This document shows, one piece after another, positions 43,140-55,358 of a DNA stretch of 64,000 nucleotides. A program made the translations under genes and the position numbers. The notes under the pieces were generated by a model that saw only the letters and a list, made by a program, of their open reading frames with translations, did not search any database and was not told the DNA's origin. Source of the stretch: Cricetomys ansorgei (Eukaryota > Chordata > Mammalia > Rodentia > Nesomyidae). The stretch covers positions 62,001-126,000 of the forward strand of contig JAMJFZ010001785.1 in NCBI GenBank assembly GCA_026225945.1, in the 5' to 3' direction. Numbering within the stretch: the stretch's first letter is position 1; the number at the start of each line of letters is the position of its first letter.

Positions 43140-44357
43140 GCCTACTGCTCCACCTTATAATGAAATGTGACAGCCAAAGACTGTAAGAAAACCAACTCTG
43201 GCTTATCCAGTAAGTATTCACTGAAGGCCCCCTGATGAGGACCATCCGCAGGGCTATGATGAACTTGGATGGCAACCTATAGAAATGCTAGATTTAAAGA
43301 GATTTAAAGAGGCAATAGTAGCCTATGGAATGCACTCTCCTTATGTTAAACAGATATTGAACAACTGGGCTGCCAGCACTGAGTCATTCCTCAAGATTGG
43401 AGGGACTTGGCAAATGTTGCATTAGAAGCTAGTCCTCAGTTACAATGGCTGACAAGGTGGAAAGAAGAAGCTTTGGTAATAGAACAATGTAACCAAGCTA
43501 GAGGCGTTAATATTCTCAGAGATCAGTTGATAGATGAAGTTGAATATGCTGAATTGGAAGTGCAGATCCAGTTTGATGATAATATTTTAGCACAATGTCG
43601 TACAGCTGCTTTAAATGCTTGATATAAAGTTGACGAGCCAGGAAAAAAGTCTGAGTCATTTCCAAAAATTATGCAAGGCCCAAACGAGCAATATACTGAT
43701 TTTTTACAGAGATTGACTTCTGCTGTCCATAAGACAATTTCAGACTCAGAAGCAAGGGAAGTGTTAATTAAATCTCTGGCATTTGAAAATGCTAATTCAG
43801 AATGCCAAAAGACAATAAGGCCATTAAAAACAAATTCTTCACTAGATCAATGGATTAAAATTACTACTGATATTGGATCCAATGCTTACAATGCCACTAT
43901 GATTGGACAAGCAATTGTTCAAGGTTTTAAAAATCAAAAGGTCAGATATTTTGGCTGTGGAAAGTCAGGTCATTTTAAAAGGGACTGTAGACAAATGAAT
44001 TTTATAAATAATGTTTTCTCTGACAATAAGCCAGAAAGAATATCTCAGTTTCCTGGAATATGTAGAAGGTGTGGAAAAGGCAGACATTCGACTAATGATT
44101 GTAGATCTGTAACAGACATTCAAGGTAATTCATTGCTGTGGGGAAAATGCCCGAGGGGGCTTGGCTTAAGTTCCTATCACAGAAAACATGAGACAACAAT
44201 TTCTTACCAGCAATGGACTAATACACCCTCAGAGAGATTAAAGCAGATAGTGCCTGCAGCTAAAGACAATAATGTTCTAGACTTTGCTATCAAGGACAGA
44301 GCTGATAAGAAAAAGTTCCAAACTTCCCAGATTTGTCATAGACTACAAAACCCGTAA
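43140..44357 (+). pseudogene. Retroviral gag remnant (capsid and nucleocapsid)
   Basis: Betaretrovirus/IAP-type gag pieces. A capsid N-terminal part (MLDLKRFKEAIVAYGMHSPY) lies near 43285-43360; a frame change follows near 43385; the next frame opens at 43407 and stops at TGA 43620-43622, where the family usually has Trp; the same frame reopens and runs 43671-44357. The major homology region is readable (QGPNEQYTDFLQRL, 43674-43715). Two CCHC zinc knuckles follow: in the first, Tyr replaces the first Cys (43947-43988); the second is intact (44061-44102). The coding sequence ends at 44357 with no protease or pol after it. It cannot make full Gag. Confidence 0.8.
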
Positions 44358-45190
44358 GGCATTGCAGTGGCTAGATGTTGTATTATGAGCCAAACCTACA
44401 ACTCCTGAGGCTGGCATGCTAAATGAATATCCAGCAAGAAAGGGACAAATTATTGGATTTTAAAATTATACATGATAAATAAAACTTTAGCCTAAATTTA
44501 TAAAAGAAAGGGGTATAAGATATATATATATATATATAATTGGCTATTTTAACCTCAAATAAACAAACAATTTTAAAAGATAATATTCAAGCATTTTGCT
44601 CTAATAATAATAGCTTGGAGTGTGGAGACTCCACCCCATGTTGGGGGAAGGTTGTGTTTTTGTCTTTTCAGAAATGAAACATACAATTGAGAGTATCCAG
44701 AGACCACTGGGCTGAAGAGAGACATCAGAGTGTGTGGGTTACTGTCCAGCCTTTAACCTCAATAGTGCCATGAAAATGGACCATTGAAGGCCTTCCTAGC
44801 TGCCTTGCTCCTGTGCTGCTTATAGATCAGAGGCCATGGACTACAAAGAATTTAGTTCCCCAGCTTAATACAGAGGCTGGCAGTCAGAGATGGGATTGAG
44901 GATTATGACATGAATTTTCCTAAGACCTGATCATGCTATCAGTAACCCACTGATGGGTCATTTTCATTGTTCATTAATGCTCTCCTAAGACAGACTTGGC
45001 CATCTTGAAAAGGGGAAATATGGAAAGCTATTGGCTTCATAAAACTATCTTGTCCTCTGAAATCATATTGGAGATGACTCTGCACTGACAGGGAGCCTGT
45101 TTTGAAAATTGAGGCAGCTTTCACAGTGCTCAGCTGTGATGATGCAGAAACAGATACCTGCTGATTTTACCACACTGTCTTCTGCTACAG
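44358..45190 (+). other. Non-coding 3' part of the ERVK-like element
   Basis: A (TA)n tract at about 44519-44538. No pol or env was recognised. Confidence 0.45.
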
Positions 45191-45194
45191 CTGA

Positions 45195-45470
45195 TTTTCT
45201 TCAAAGACATTTGAACTGCACAGGCATTTTGCTAAAATTTATGAACAGTTGGTGAACTTCTATGAACAATTGGTGAACTTATCAAAGACATTTGAACTGT
45301 ACAAGCATTTTGCTAAAAACATTTATGAACAATTGGTGAACTTTTATGAACAGTTGGTGAACTTTTATTGACAATTGGTGAACTTTGGACTTGATCCTTG
45401 ATGTTACGGGACAGTTACACTCATCAAAGACATTTGAACTGGATGAGCAGTCTGCTGAAATTTGGACTTG
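45195..45470 (+). repeat. Compound tandem repeats before the 3' LTR
   Basis: Unit 1, 'caaagacatttgaact', occurs at about 45202, 45284 and 45424. Unit 2, 'atgaacaattggtgaact' with variants, occurs five times between 45240 and 45382. Confidence 0.85.
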
Positions 45471-45562
45471 GTCTTTGACATACTATATATCTTATATACT
45501 TTATATCTTAGCTTCATTTGTTTGAGTCAATATTGTTCTTATTGTAAACAAGAAGGGTGAGA

Positions 45563-45965
45563 TGTTGTGGGACATTTTATAGTCATGGATAATATTCCAA
45601 TAAACTGTCCTTGTAGCACTGTGAAGGACTTGCTTCCTACCAGTAAACAAAGGAGTGGCTATCCAGCTCTCCATATGAATAGCTTTAAGGCAGATGAAGG
45701 TTAGGTGCCATTCATTTGTATATTGGAGGGCTGGGTGGAGACAGAGAGGATTTGGAATAAAAGAGCACCTAGGGAAGGGAGAGAGAAGGAGCGAGGCAAG
45801 AGAGAACCAATAGGAGAGTATGGGGTGAGGAAGCCTTGGAGTGAGCTCTCTGCCTAGCTGCCTGGGTATAGAATTCCCTGAGATTTGACATGGTTTGTGA
45901 TTAACAAAAAGCATTGGAAAATTCAACGTTGTACACTTATTAAGAGATCGAAAGATAATTTAACA
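45563..45965 (+). mobile_element. 3' LTR of the ERVK-like element
   Basis: 403 bp, aligned throughout with 41589-41999, with scattered substitutions and a 12-base deletion. Confidence 0.85.
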
Positions 45966-46249
45966 TACTTGGGTGAGATTCTTTCCAACACTCTTGGGTT
46001 TGTTTCTTTATGTCATGTACACACAGATCACTGTGAGAATGCATTCCATGAGAGTTCACTGTGTTAGTCCTCCCACAGTGTCCAGGAATGAAGTCAGGTG
46101 GGTGCAGGCCCTATACACTTGGTCCTGGCTTGGTCTGTCTATACCTGAGAATGTAAAAGGGTTATAACCCAATTCTTCAAACCTAGTGAGCTTCAGAAAC
46201 AGAAGCCTAAGAAGAGCATGAGGACTTCTTCTCAGCACAAAATGACACA

Positions 46250-46337
46250 ATTAAATAACAACAGGGGTAATAATAATTAGATAGATAAATAAACACCATG
46301 ATCAAGTTGATATCATTCAAAACCCCAAGGATGATTC

Positions 46338-46380
<43 letters not shown>

Positions 46381-46730
46381 ACGCACATGTACACACACAC
46401 ATGCACATACACACATATATTAAAATATAATAGAACACATACATAAGTCAACCCCAAAAACCATTATTGTGATATTGACAAAGATGAAGGTCTCAAAACT
46501 ATGAAGGAACTCAGGATGGATATATAATAAACTAACACGATGAAGCAATATATTGCACTTAAACAGCCAACAGCTTACTGACTGGGGAAAATGGAAATTT
46601 TTTAAATAAAAATAAGACATGTCCTTTCATTCCTCTTCAACACTGTGCTTGAAATCTTACTAAAAGCAATAAATCAAGAAAGAAAAGATCTAAACTGAAA
46701 GCAAAGAACCCACACCCCTTCATCAGGAAA
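46250..46730 (+). mobile_element. L1 ORF2 remnant with CA repeat, left edge of block C
   Basis: 'gatatcattcaaaaccccaa ggatgattcaa' is followed by a CA tract (46340-46415). After it come 'gtcctttcattcctcttcaa cactgtgcttgaaatc' and 'aaagcaataaatcaagaaag', typical of the reverse-transcriptase part of L1 ORF2. Its left part aligns with 13150-13307. Confidence 0.55.
46340..46415 (+). repeat. (CA)n microsatellite, interrupted
   Basis: Fifteen pure CA units, then GCACAC variants. Confidence 0.95.
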
Positions 46731-46878
46731 TAGAATTTGCTACTTTAAGAACATGAAGCTTAGAAACATCTCAGTGCATTAGACATCGAAGACATAAACT
46801 ATTTTACATTCTCATGTTAGTTTGTGTGGGATACAGATATCTTCTATCTACATGATCAGTTATTGTTAGGCCTTGGCA

Positions 46879-46880
<2 letters not shown>

Positions 46881-46913
<33 letters not shown>
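46881..46913 (+). repeat. (CAT)11 microsatellite
   Basis: Eleven uninterrupted CAT units at the edge of the antisense B1. Confidence 0.95.
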
Positions 46914-47025
46914 TTTGGAGACAGGGTATCTGTAGCTCAATCTTTCTATGAACTCACAGCGATCCACCTGCCTCTGCCTCTGGAGTGCTGGGATTGAAGT
47001 TGCACCATGACTACCACCTGACTGA
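46914..47025 (-). mobile_element. B1 SINE, antisense
   Basis: 'ttggagacagggtatctgta', 'atccacctgcctctgcctct', 'ggagtgctgggattgaag'. Confidence 0.85.
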
Positions 47026-47448
47026 CATTAATATTTTTTAGGAATGAGTACATGTGTGCAGATTTTTACAGTGTTAGATGATGAGTTATATAGGAAATAA
47101 AATTAGAATAGGAACAGACCAAGTGATGAAGAATTTCTCAGTTATTTAACTCTTTGTGCAGGTAGCACCGAGTATGTTCAGAATTGTTAATGCATGTCCA
47201 AAAACTGATGTTGATCATTGAGAGGACTTTGAAGTCAACACCCAACACAGCTTGGTTAGGTTCTAAGGAGCACTTAGCTGCAGAGCCTGCGAATGGGATG
47301 TGCATCTGAGGTGACTGCTCAGCAGGGTAGAATGGAAGGACATGAAGATGAGGTCTGAATGTTCCCGCAGAGGGATTTGAAACACAGTCATAACCGATGG
47401 AGGATTGCTAAGTGGGATGCTGTGAAGAAAGTAAGACAAACCTAACAT
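47026..47448. other. No gene recognised
   Basis: Single-copy sequence in this window, up to the start of homology with block B. Confidence 0.4.
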
Positions 47449-47826
47449 ACCATAAGCCTTCTGTGTGCTCTCTTCTAGAAGATGGGTAATTCTCTCCGAT
47501 GATGAAGCTTTTTGTGTAAAGAGTATATGAAGCTGAAAAATTGAAGCATTTGAAATGTGAATTGTGATGGACCTGCAGATTTCAACCAGAGCAGCCGGAC
47601 AAGCTCATTGGGTGGCACAATTCTCTGTTTTGAAAGTTTACCTACATTTATCTTGGAATCTTTGCAAGAGCCTGGGAGGTAAGAATGACTGGCTTGTGCC
47701 ATTTTAGGAGGATTGAGTGGAGCACAAAAGGATGAGTGATTGCAATTGGCCCTCACAGTTTGGACTCAAACATGTGATATATGCCTCAGGACTATTACGA
47801 TGTACATGTGAGTGTCATGCATATGA

Positions 47827-47834
47827 CTCTCTCT

Positions 47835-47872
<38 letters not shown>
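47827..47872 (+). repeat. (CT)6(GT)17 microsatellite
   Basis: Compound tract. Open frames across it are Cys/Val runs on one strand and His/Thr runs on the other. Confidence 0.95.
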
Positions 47873-47875
<3 letters not shown>

Positions 47876-48239
47876 AATGTGTGCAAGCATCTGAATGTGA
47901 GTGTGTGTTTGTGTGTAGCTGTAGATGTGATGTCTCTTCACAAGTGCATATTTGTGTGTGTTTTCTAAACTTTATGCTAACATCTTCAGCAGCACCCCAT
48001 GTTTTGGACATAGTTTCTCTCCCCATGCAAGGCTCACTGATCCAGCTCAATGGCAGGGAAGCAGCGGACTACTAGGATCTTGTCTCTCTTTCCCCATCAC
48101 TGGGGCTATAGGCATCCTGCCAGTCCTGCTTCAATGCTCCTCCATAGATCGTTGATGTTGGAACACAGGTTCTCACACTTACAACACACAGTTTTCAAGC
48201 TGAGTTATTTCCCCAGATTCAGACCAACACTTTGACAAA

Positions 48240-49700
48240 CACTTTTGGAAAATAATCATCATGTGGATTGGAAGTGAATCACGAGAGTGAATCAGGAGGT
48301 GAATCAGGAGAGCACAGGAGAGTTTCTCAGGTATAATCAAGATGGCAGTCAACTATAGAAGGAATAAAAATCTAACGTCTGAACTTCAGAAATAATGGAA
48401 GGGAAACAAGTCAAATAATGTTGACAGCACAGGGGGAGGACATCAGGGGCAAACAGCAAGAAACAGAATGTGATGTTCACATGTAACTCACTTCTCAGGA
48501 GGAGAGGACAGAAGAATCAAAAGTTCAAGATCATATCTAGTAAGGATGAACCTAATCTGGTTACTAATACCCTGTGCCATTTGCAAAAAGAAGGTATTTT
48601 AAAACAATTTTAATAACAACTAGCAAAATCTAGTGTTTAATTGCTTTGATTAAAAGATTTCCTAACTTCAGAATCCAAAGAACTCTCAAAGGCTGGGCAC
48701 TTTCAAAGGGAAAGAGCACAGGGCCTCCTGGGAGGCAGAGGTGCACACAGTGAAGGAGTGCATTACAAGGTCTCCAAGACCCCAGCTCCCTCCTTCTGGC
48801 AGGTCTGTGTAGGACGCACAAAGGAAAACCTAAGTTCTGCCATCTCCACTCAAGGCTCTCCACAGTTTCTTGTGCTTTTATGAGGATCTATATCTGTCTT
48901 CCTATTTACTCAGGAGGATCTGTCAGGACTGAGTCATGCATGTTCCCTGTGCTACTGTGCACAAGGCTTAGCGTGTTTTCCCCAAGATCACCTGTTGTAG
49001 TGTTCTCACTTAGCAGTGAGAATCTATGGCTCTAACACACAAAAGGTTTCTGCTGATGTCACCTCAATAGAGACCCCCGAGCAGCCACAGAAGCCATGCT
49101 GAGACTGTTACTCTGTTCTCTGACTGTCACTCCTTATTCTGAGAGCACTCAAAAGTCCTCATATGAACACAGACTTGAGAGTCTATCAAGCAAATCACAG
49201 CCTCCTGGGATTCCTCAAAGCTCTTCTCTCCTCTGTACCATGGAATTCAAATCAGAAAATGGAGTCTAGTTACCATCCTCTTGTTGTTGATGTTGAAATA
49301 TGAATAAACAGTTGCAATTTGGGAGATGAGCAGATAATATTTACTCCCTCCTGCTCCATGAGATTACCAGGAGTAACCTTTCCTGGTTCCATCTTTGTCT
49401 TTCCAGGCCAGCATGCTGATGTGTCTGAGTCCTGTTGACTAGAGAATGATGGTGCCCTTTAATTTGGAGAACAGCATCTTAAACATTATTAGGATTGATG
49501 CTGTATAGATTTCAGGTTCACTTTAATAAATGACATTTCATGTAATTTTTATACAGTTTTTATTTTGTAGCCCTGAGAAAAAAATTCTCTTCCTAAAATT
49601 CAGTCTATTCTCAAGGGACAATATTTTATGAATGCGTGTGTTTATTCCATAAAGATAGCAATACAGTAATAAAATGCAAACAATGAAAAGTGAATTAAAG
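48240..49700. other. Segment in block C with no clear partner in block B
   Basis: Between partners of B 25180 and 25200, block C holds about 1.4 kb extra (about 48260-49700). No gene or named repeat was recognised. It is either an insertion in C or a deletion in B. Confidence 0.5.
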
Positions 49701-50020
49701 ATATTTGAGGGAAATGGTCTAATGATATAGACAACTTGACAGACAAATATACAGGTCATAGTTTCATGTGCTGTAAAACTTTCTCCCCACCCTCCTGTTC
49801 CTGTCATCTTAAGAGAATTGCTTCATTGAATTATAACAATGGAATTTGTCTCCTGTTTCTGTTGATCTGAGCCCCTGGATAACTCCACCAGGACACTGGA
49901 GGGCAGCAGAAGAGGGATTACATTTTTCATTCTAAGTCTGTCATCTGGAGAGAATGTATTGGCAACACCTCTCCACCTGCCTGAGTATTCACCAGCAGCA
50001 CTATGGGACAGCTATAGCTG

Positions 50021-50040
50021 TGCTCCCTCTAGTGACAGCT
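50021..50040 (-). promoter_or_regulatory. Degraded CTCF-like motif (block C)
   Basis: Partner of 25521-25540. The core begins TCACTAG instead of CCACTAG. Confidence 0.3.
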
Positions 50041-51570
50041 CTTATGCTTGACACTAAAAGCCTGAGAGTAGAGCTCTGCTTTAGTGTGTTACTCCATAAA
50101 AATTCACCACACATTTCCATTTTCCCTTAATTCTGCCCATTTTTATGAATTATCTCATCCTGAGGTAATTCTTCAGTGTCTCTATTTGAATCATTTTCTG
50201 TCTTCTTGGTATTTTGTCCCTTGTATCAAAAAAGGATTTGAAGAAGCAAGACTAATAACCTGTTTGACAAGGCCTAGAAACGAGAAGCAATACATACACG
50301 AAGCCTTCATACTTAAATGAACTTAAGAGGATGTTATATCCAGGACATCACATCTAAATGTTTTGGGGAAATGTGGGTTCTCTTAGAAGGTAGAAAGTTT
50401 CAGGGGGAGGATTCTGTGTCCTGCCTTCCTCTGGAGGAAGCAGCAGACCCCTGCATGTCACTCTGTGGTAGAATCACAAGGATGTGAGCTCAGAGAAAAC
50501 AGCATACCAAGAACTTCCTGAAGGTCAATGCAGTATTTCCTTACCATTCTTCCGTTTCCCAGTCCATTGATGGGGAGCTGACCAATGCTGAAGGAGAGAA
50601 AGTCTTTCTTAGAGTGAGTGACTGACTCCACAGTTCACGTCTTTGTTCCGTAATTCAGCAGGTGCTTCTAGGAGGTGAGAAAGAGTCTGTGGCCAAGTGT
50701 GACTAAGTGAGGCTTATAAACTCTCTGAAATGACCCATGTCTTCCTGTGCATGTTCCTGATCATGTCACAGACAAGAAACACTTCAATCCAGGTCCTTAC
50801 TAAAATGTTTCTTGGCATCTGCCTTGTTCATTCACACATCACCCTCTTCCATTTCCTCACATTTGGTCCACACTCCTTTAAGTAATTACTGTTCCTGCTT
50901 GCAAAGTCCCATCACAGGTAGCAACTTCAAGCATATGAGCTTGCATTTTTTAGTTAATGCCTAAAGAATAAATGTATAATTGTGTCACTCAACTCCCTGC
51001 ATGTCCACACTCAGCCCATTACATCCCTGTGAATAGCTTTTCTGCAAATTATACAAACACAAAATCAATTGAGTGGATGCCCTGAATTCCATTCTCCAGA
51101 TATCACCACTTCCTAATCTCACCATCTAATTACTCTTATCATTAGTATCTGTGAGTGCAAACTGGTTTGTGTAGTTCATTTGTCCATATGAAATGGACCT
51201 ACAGAATTTCCTGAGGAAATGCAAAATTCCATACACTGAACACACACTTCTTCCTCTCTTGCCTTCATACAATTTGTTCTTTTTTTATGATCCCATGATA
51301 TAAGTGCTCACCTATTCGCTTCCATTTCTCTAATTTTTCATGTTGCTTTTCGTGGTACAGTCACTTTCTGTTATCTGTTTTTTAAAATGTGATTTATTTG
51401 GGAATGTCAAGGGCTTCAACTTTGGTGAGTGTGTCAGAAATACCATGGTCTGAACTTGTTTGAATTCTTTCTTCCCTGTGGTTCAGGTGGTTTGTGCTTG
51501 CTCATCAGGGTGGTAGTTTGGAAAGTGTTGAGTGAGTTTTGATGGTCAAAGTTTAAGAAATGATCCTCCT

Positions 51571-51745
51571 GCCAGGTGGTAGTGGCACATGCCTGTAATC
51601 CCAGCACTTGTGAGGTAGACATAGTATGATCTCTGTGCTTTCAAGGCCAGCCTGATCTACAGATTGAGTTCCAGGACATCCAGAGTTACAATGTAGAAAC
51701 TCTGTATTGAAAGAAAACAAAACAAAACAAAATAAAAAAGAATAA
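51571..51745 (+). mobile_element. B1 SINE
   Basis: 'gccaggtggtagtggcacat gcctgtaatcccagcac', 'caaggccagcctgatctaca', A-rich tail of AAAAC units. The fuller partner of 27075. Confidence 0.9.
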
Positions 51746-51779
51746 AAAAAAGAATATTGGGGCTGTGATTTTAGATGAC

Positions 51780-51958
51780 AGGTTGGAGAGGTGACTCAGT
51801 GTCTGAAATGTGTACTTAGCTTCCAAATGACCTTATTTCATTTCGATTTGTCCTTAAAAGGTATGTCAGAACTCCCTGTAACTCCAGATTAAAAGTATCT
51901 AATGCCCTCTTCTGACTTTCATGTGCACCTGGACTCACTTGCATATACCACTCACTCA

Positions 51959-52006
<48 letters not shown>
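51780..52006 (+). mobile_element. B3-like SINE ending in (CA)23
   Basis: 'ggttggagaggtgactcagt', 'cttctgactttcatgtgcac', then CA repeats at 51961-52006. Confidence 0.65.
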
Positions 52007-52008
<2 letters not shown>

Positions 52009-52373
52009 TTTTAAATAAGATAAATCTTTAAGAAAGATGTATCAGTGTCAAGTGTGCATAGGAAAGTCTTTTGTGATATGCTAAACATAACCACAATTAA
52101 AGAGAAACACAGTGAGATACCAGAATATGTCCACTGGATTGGAAATGCAAGGTGGCACCGACTTCTGACGAGAAGGTGCACTGGGAATGCTCACACATGG
52201 TGAGTGAAACCTCAACAGGAACTAATACAGTCAGGCAAACATTTGTAACAGTACATCATAGAGTTTTATAGTTGTCACTATTAGCATGCTACTTATAATT
52301 TATCAAATTAATTAAACGTACACTCCCAAATGAATATCTACACAAGTATTTTGAGATAAAGCTCATTGCAGAG

Positions 52374-52702
52374 TGTTGTAGACGTTTATTTTTAGCTCTG
52401 TTTAAAATGTTTTCTTTGTGTACTGTTGGGTGAGGGGCGCTCTATGACTTGACTATTTATGTAGTCTGCAGGTGTTGGCTTTCTGTGGGAGATGTTTGAT
52501 TGCTCATTAGCTGAATCTGCTATCAATAGAGCACCTGAGGAGCTTAGGAAATCAATAAAATCCCCTAAGAGGAGATGCTCAGGGTTTCACTGTCCAGTAT
52601 GACACTTGCCATAGTAGTGGTTCCCTGGTCTGGCAATGCTTACACCTATGAGTAGGTCTCCATTTCTTCCTTATTGAGTGACATAGAAACCTAAAAGCTA
52701 CA
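52374..52702 (+). mobile_element. Solo LTR (same insertion as the 27.8-kb element)
   Basis: 329 bp, TGTTGTAGA...CTACA, with a perfect six-base target duplication gcagag at 52368-52373 and 52703-52708. The flanks match those of the complete element in block B. LTR-LTR recombination therefore removed the internal part and one LTR in this copy. Confidence 0.9.
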
Positions 52703-53364
52703 GCAGAGCCTTGCCTAAAACACGTAGGGCACCAGGATCAACCATCAGTTCAGAAACATTATAAAGTTGTTGCTAGCTCTTAATATACTTGTCACATCTA
52801 GACATGGTGAAAAGATCCTCATAGGTAAGTGAATAAGCAAACAATGGAACATTCAGATAAAGTGAACATTATTCATCATTAATAATAAATGAGCACACTA
52901 TGAGAAGTCACACAAAAAGCAAAAATTAAAAGGGAATGAAGTCATTCTAAGAGAGTCTGGATTATTTCAATGAAGTGAAGTATAGAAGACAAAAATCTGT
53001 AGTGACAGAAAAGTCAGGGATTGACAGGAGTAATGGCAGAAAATGGGAAGACACAGGATGGTTTTAGAGCATCAGTGTTATCACATATGTGCATCTAAGA
53101 ACAGATGCACGCAGTGTGCTTTTGTCAAAATCCATCGAACTGGATTTGGGTCCCACAAGCCAAGTGCTGCTTGTCTGAGACTGCTACCTCCTCCCTGCCC
53201 CTCTCTTGTGAGCTTTCCTACATCCCAGCCTGTTCCCCATGACTGTGCAGCCATGACATATGGCTGGATGTTCCAGGCTTCTCAACATTTTAACATATTT
53301 ATATCCCACTTCTTGTTATATGCTTTCAATTTACACTCTCCAGTTTTTAAGATTTTATCTTTAG

Positions 53365-53550
53365 TTAACTGCTTGTGTCTATATGCATGCACTGGTGCAT
53401 GTGACAGCCTTCAGAGCCCAGAGTTAGCGGAGTTGGATTTATATGTGGCTGAAAGCTGCCTCACATTGGTTCTGGGAACCAGACTCCAAGAGTTTGCAAA
53501 CTCAAGAGCAGCAAGTGTTTCTTTCATTTAGCAATCTCTTCAACCCCATC
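53365..53550 (-). mobile_element. B2/B3-type SINE, antisense (block C)
   Basis: Third copy of the insertion at 13355 and 30125. Confidence 0.65.
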
Positions 53551-54109
53551 TACTTTTTGTTTTTGAAAATAATAAGAACAATGTATACCTCAGATTAAGA
53601 GAAAATGACTAGGAAGTGCAGTGGGGATTCACCGAGCTTCAGAAATAACTTTATATCTTGATTGGGTTTGAAATTATTCATTGATATTTGTTTAAGTCAA
53701 GTTGCTGAACTATATTTTAGGTCTGTTCAGAGTGCTCTCTTTATTTAAATTTCAATTGAAATTATCAAATATTGCAATATTTAAAATATTTATTGGTTCC
53801 TGCAGAAAATATAATTGATATGCATGTAAATCATGTAGTAAATATTTTGAGTTTCTGAAAATGATGCAGTTGTGACAAAAGTTTGATTACAACTGGAAAG
53901 AATCCTTAAACATCATTCAAATTTGCCACAAGTCACTAAACCACCCATGGATAATAGGGCAAATAAAGGGGATGAAGGGGAAAGACATCTCTTTGGGATG
54001 CTAAGCAAGGCTATGAAAGGGAGCCATGGGAAATCCAACTACTCATACTTTGAGTGTGATCAGATGTTGGAATTTTAAACAGACATTTAAAATGATGTAA
54101 GATATTGGA

Positions 54110-54495
54110 AGTTTTAAAGGACATGGGCCTTCTAAAGTTGGATTCTGTTTTCATATTATGATATTGCTAGGATATTTGAGGACAAGGAAGAACAGGGTAT
54201 GTTTTAACAGTGATATGCCTGTGTGTCAAATTGGCAAGGAATGGAACATCCTATTTAGCTTCAATTGTCACACTGACATAGCCAAGAGCAGGCTCTAAGG
54301 AGAAATCTCTATTTGGAATTACCCTAGATCATATTGTGTTATGGGCATTTTGGGGAACAGCCCAGCTCACTAAAACTGGAAGACTTCCTAAGCTGAAGGT
54401 TCTGAGATATATAAGAGAGATAGTTAAGCATGAGCTGTGATCAATCCAAAGGGTTAGCCAGTAAGCAGTGTGAGCAGTAAGCAGAGTCACTTCTT
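54110..54495 (+). repeat. Rodent interspersed repeat, 3'-truncated (block C)
   Basis: Same junction to the Mrgpr pseudogene as 14050-14425 in block A. Confidence 0.65.
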
Positions 54496-54496
54496 T

Positions 54497-55358
54497 GAAC
54501 CTGCAATGCCATTAGGAGACAATAAATGATTGGTTTGACACAGCTATTAGCAGAAGGTAATAACTTCATAAACATTGAAAGGTGAAATGCTATAAACATC
54601 CACAATCCAATCTAAAGGAGCCAGTTGCTACCATAGGACAAGCCAAGAGCAGGAAGACCAGAACCGAGAGTGCTATAGACACACAGTCTGGTCACAGGAA
54701 TGCTGTGTGAGCATCAGGAGACCCTTACCAACAGGGGTAATTTGGAACATTAAAGTGCTACAAATAAAGCAATTAACCTTACAAAATGGTGAAATCTAGT
54801 TTCTCACAAACTAGACCAAAACATTTGGTCATTTCATGACCAAAAACATTAAAGAAGACACTATGTGTCTCCTTTCCAGGAGGCTCAACTACAAGGACAA
54901 GGCTCACAGCAGGGCACACATGGCAGTTTCTGTGTGTCTCAGTCTTTGACAGTGGTGCCATATGGTCACAGGGCAGGCAAGCAGAGCTCACTGCTAATGG
55001 CACCAAGCATGCTCAGACCTGCAAGATAAACAACGGTGAAGAGGACAGAGAAAAGTAAGAAACAGAAATGAAACAAAACATGATGATGATGACCTGCAGG
55101 GAATGTGCAGTCTGAAAGCAGAGGAAGAGAAAGTTGGCCCCAGCCAGGTTGAGGATGTTCACAGGGAAGGCATTCCTGTGCATTTGGAAGCCCAGAAGTC
55201 ACAGCACTGTGGCATTTCCTGCTAGGCCAACCAAAGGCACTGATAATGATAAGAAAATTCAGGGTAATTTTTATGGTGGCACAGAATGAAGTTAGAATGT
55301 GGTCACTTCCATTCACTGCTGTGATGTCAGTCCTCCCGGATAGGACAGGTGGATCTAT
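54497..55358 (-). pseudogene. Mrgpr pseudogene C
   Basis: The start codon has become ATA (55356-55358). It shares with A the +1 shift in TM1 (near 55234) and the loss of the C-terminal end (homology stops at 54497). It shares with B the TGA (54966-54968) after CLPAL. A later one-base loss near 55053 brings the reading back into the receptor frame ([13 protein letters not shown]), so a 116-codon open frame at 54966-55316 is part receptor, part out-of-frame. Downstream TM4-TM6 remnants are scattered with frame changes; 'gaccagaaccgagagtgcta' matches TM6 of B. The splice acceptor before the exon still reads CTTTTCCAG. Confidence 0.9.

Larger units (their letters stand above)
41589..45965 (+). 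mobile_element. ERVK-like element with gag remnants and no visible pol, 4.4 kb
   Basis: LTRs at 41589-41999 and 45563-45965 start TGTTGTGGGA and end AACA. Flanks cacttg (41583-41588) and tacttg (45966-45971) form a six-base target duplication with one mismatch. A primer-binding site at 42002 (tggtgcaccaacacgtgg) resembles the lysine-tRNA type of rodent ERVK elements. The 5' leader is very purine-rich. Gag capsid and nucleocapsid remnants lie at about 43140-44357. About 1.2 kb of non-coding sequence with tandem repeats follows, then a purine tract (agaagggtgaga) and the 3' LTR. Protease, pol and env were not found. The element is dead as a coding unit and structurally non-autonomous. Confidence 0.85.

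Noticed and set aside
46881..46913. Regular CAT array as a CRISPR-like or structured repeat
   Set aside because: Simple trinucleotide microsatellite without spacers.
53043..53531. 162-codon + strand frame
   Set aside because: Ends in an antisense SINE, and the B counterpart uses another frame with breaks; no protein constraint.
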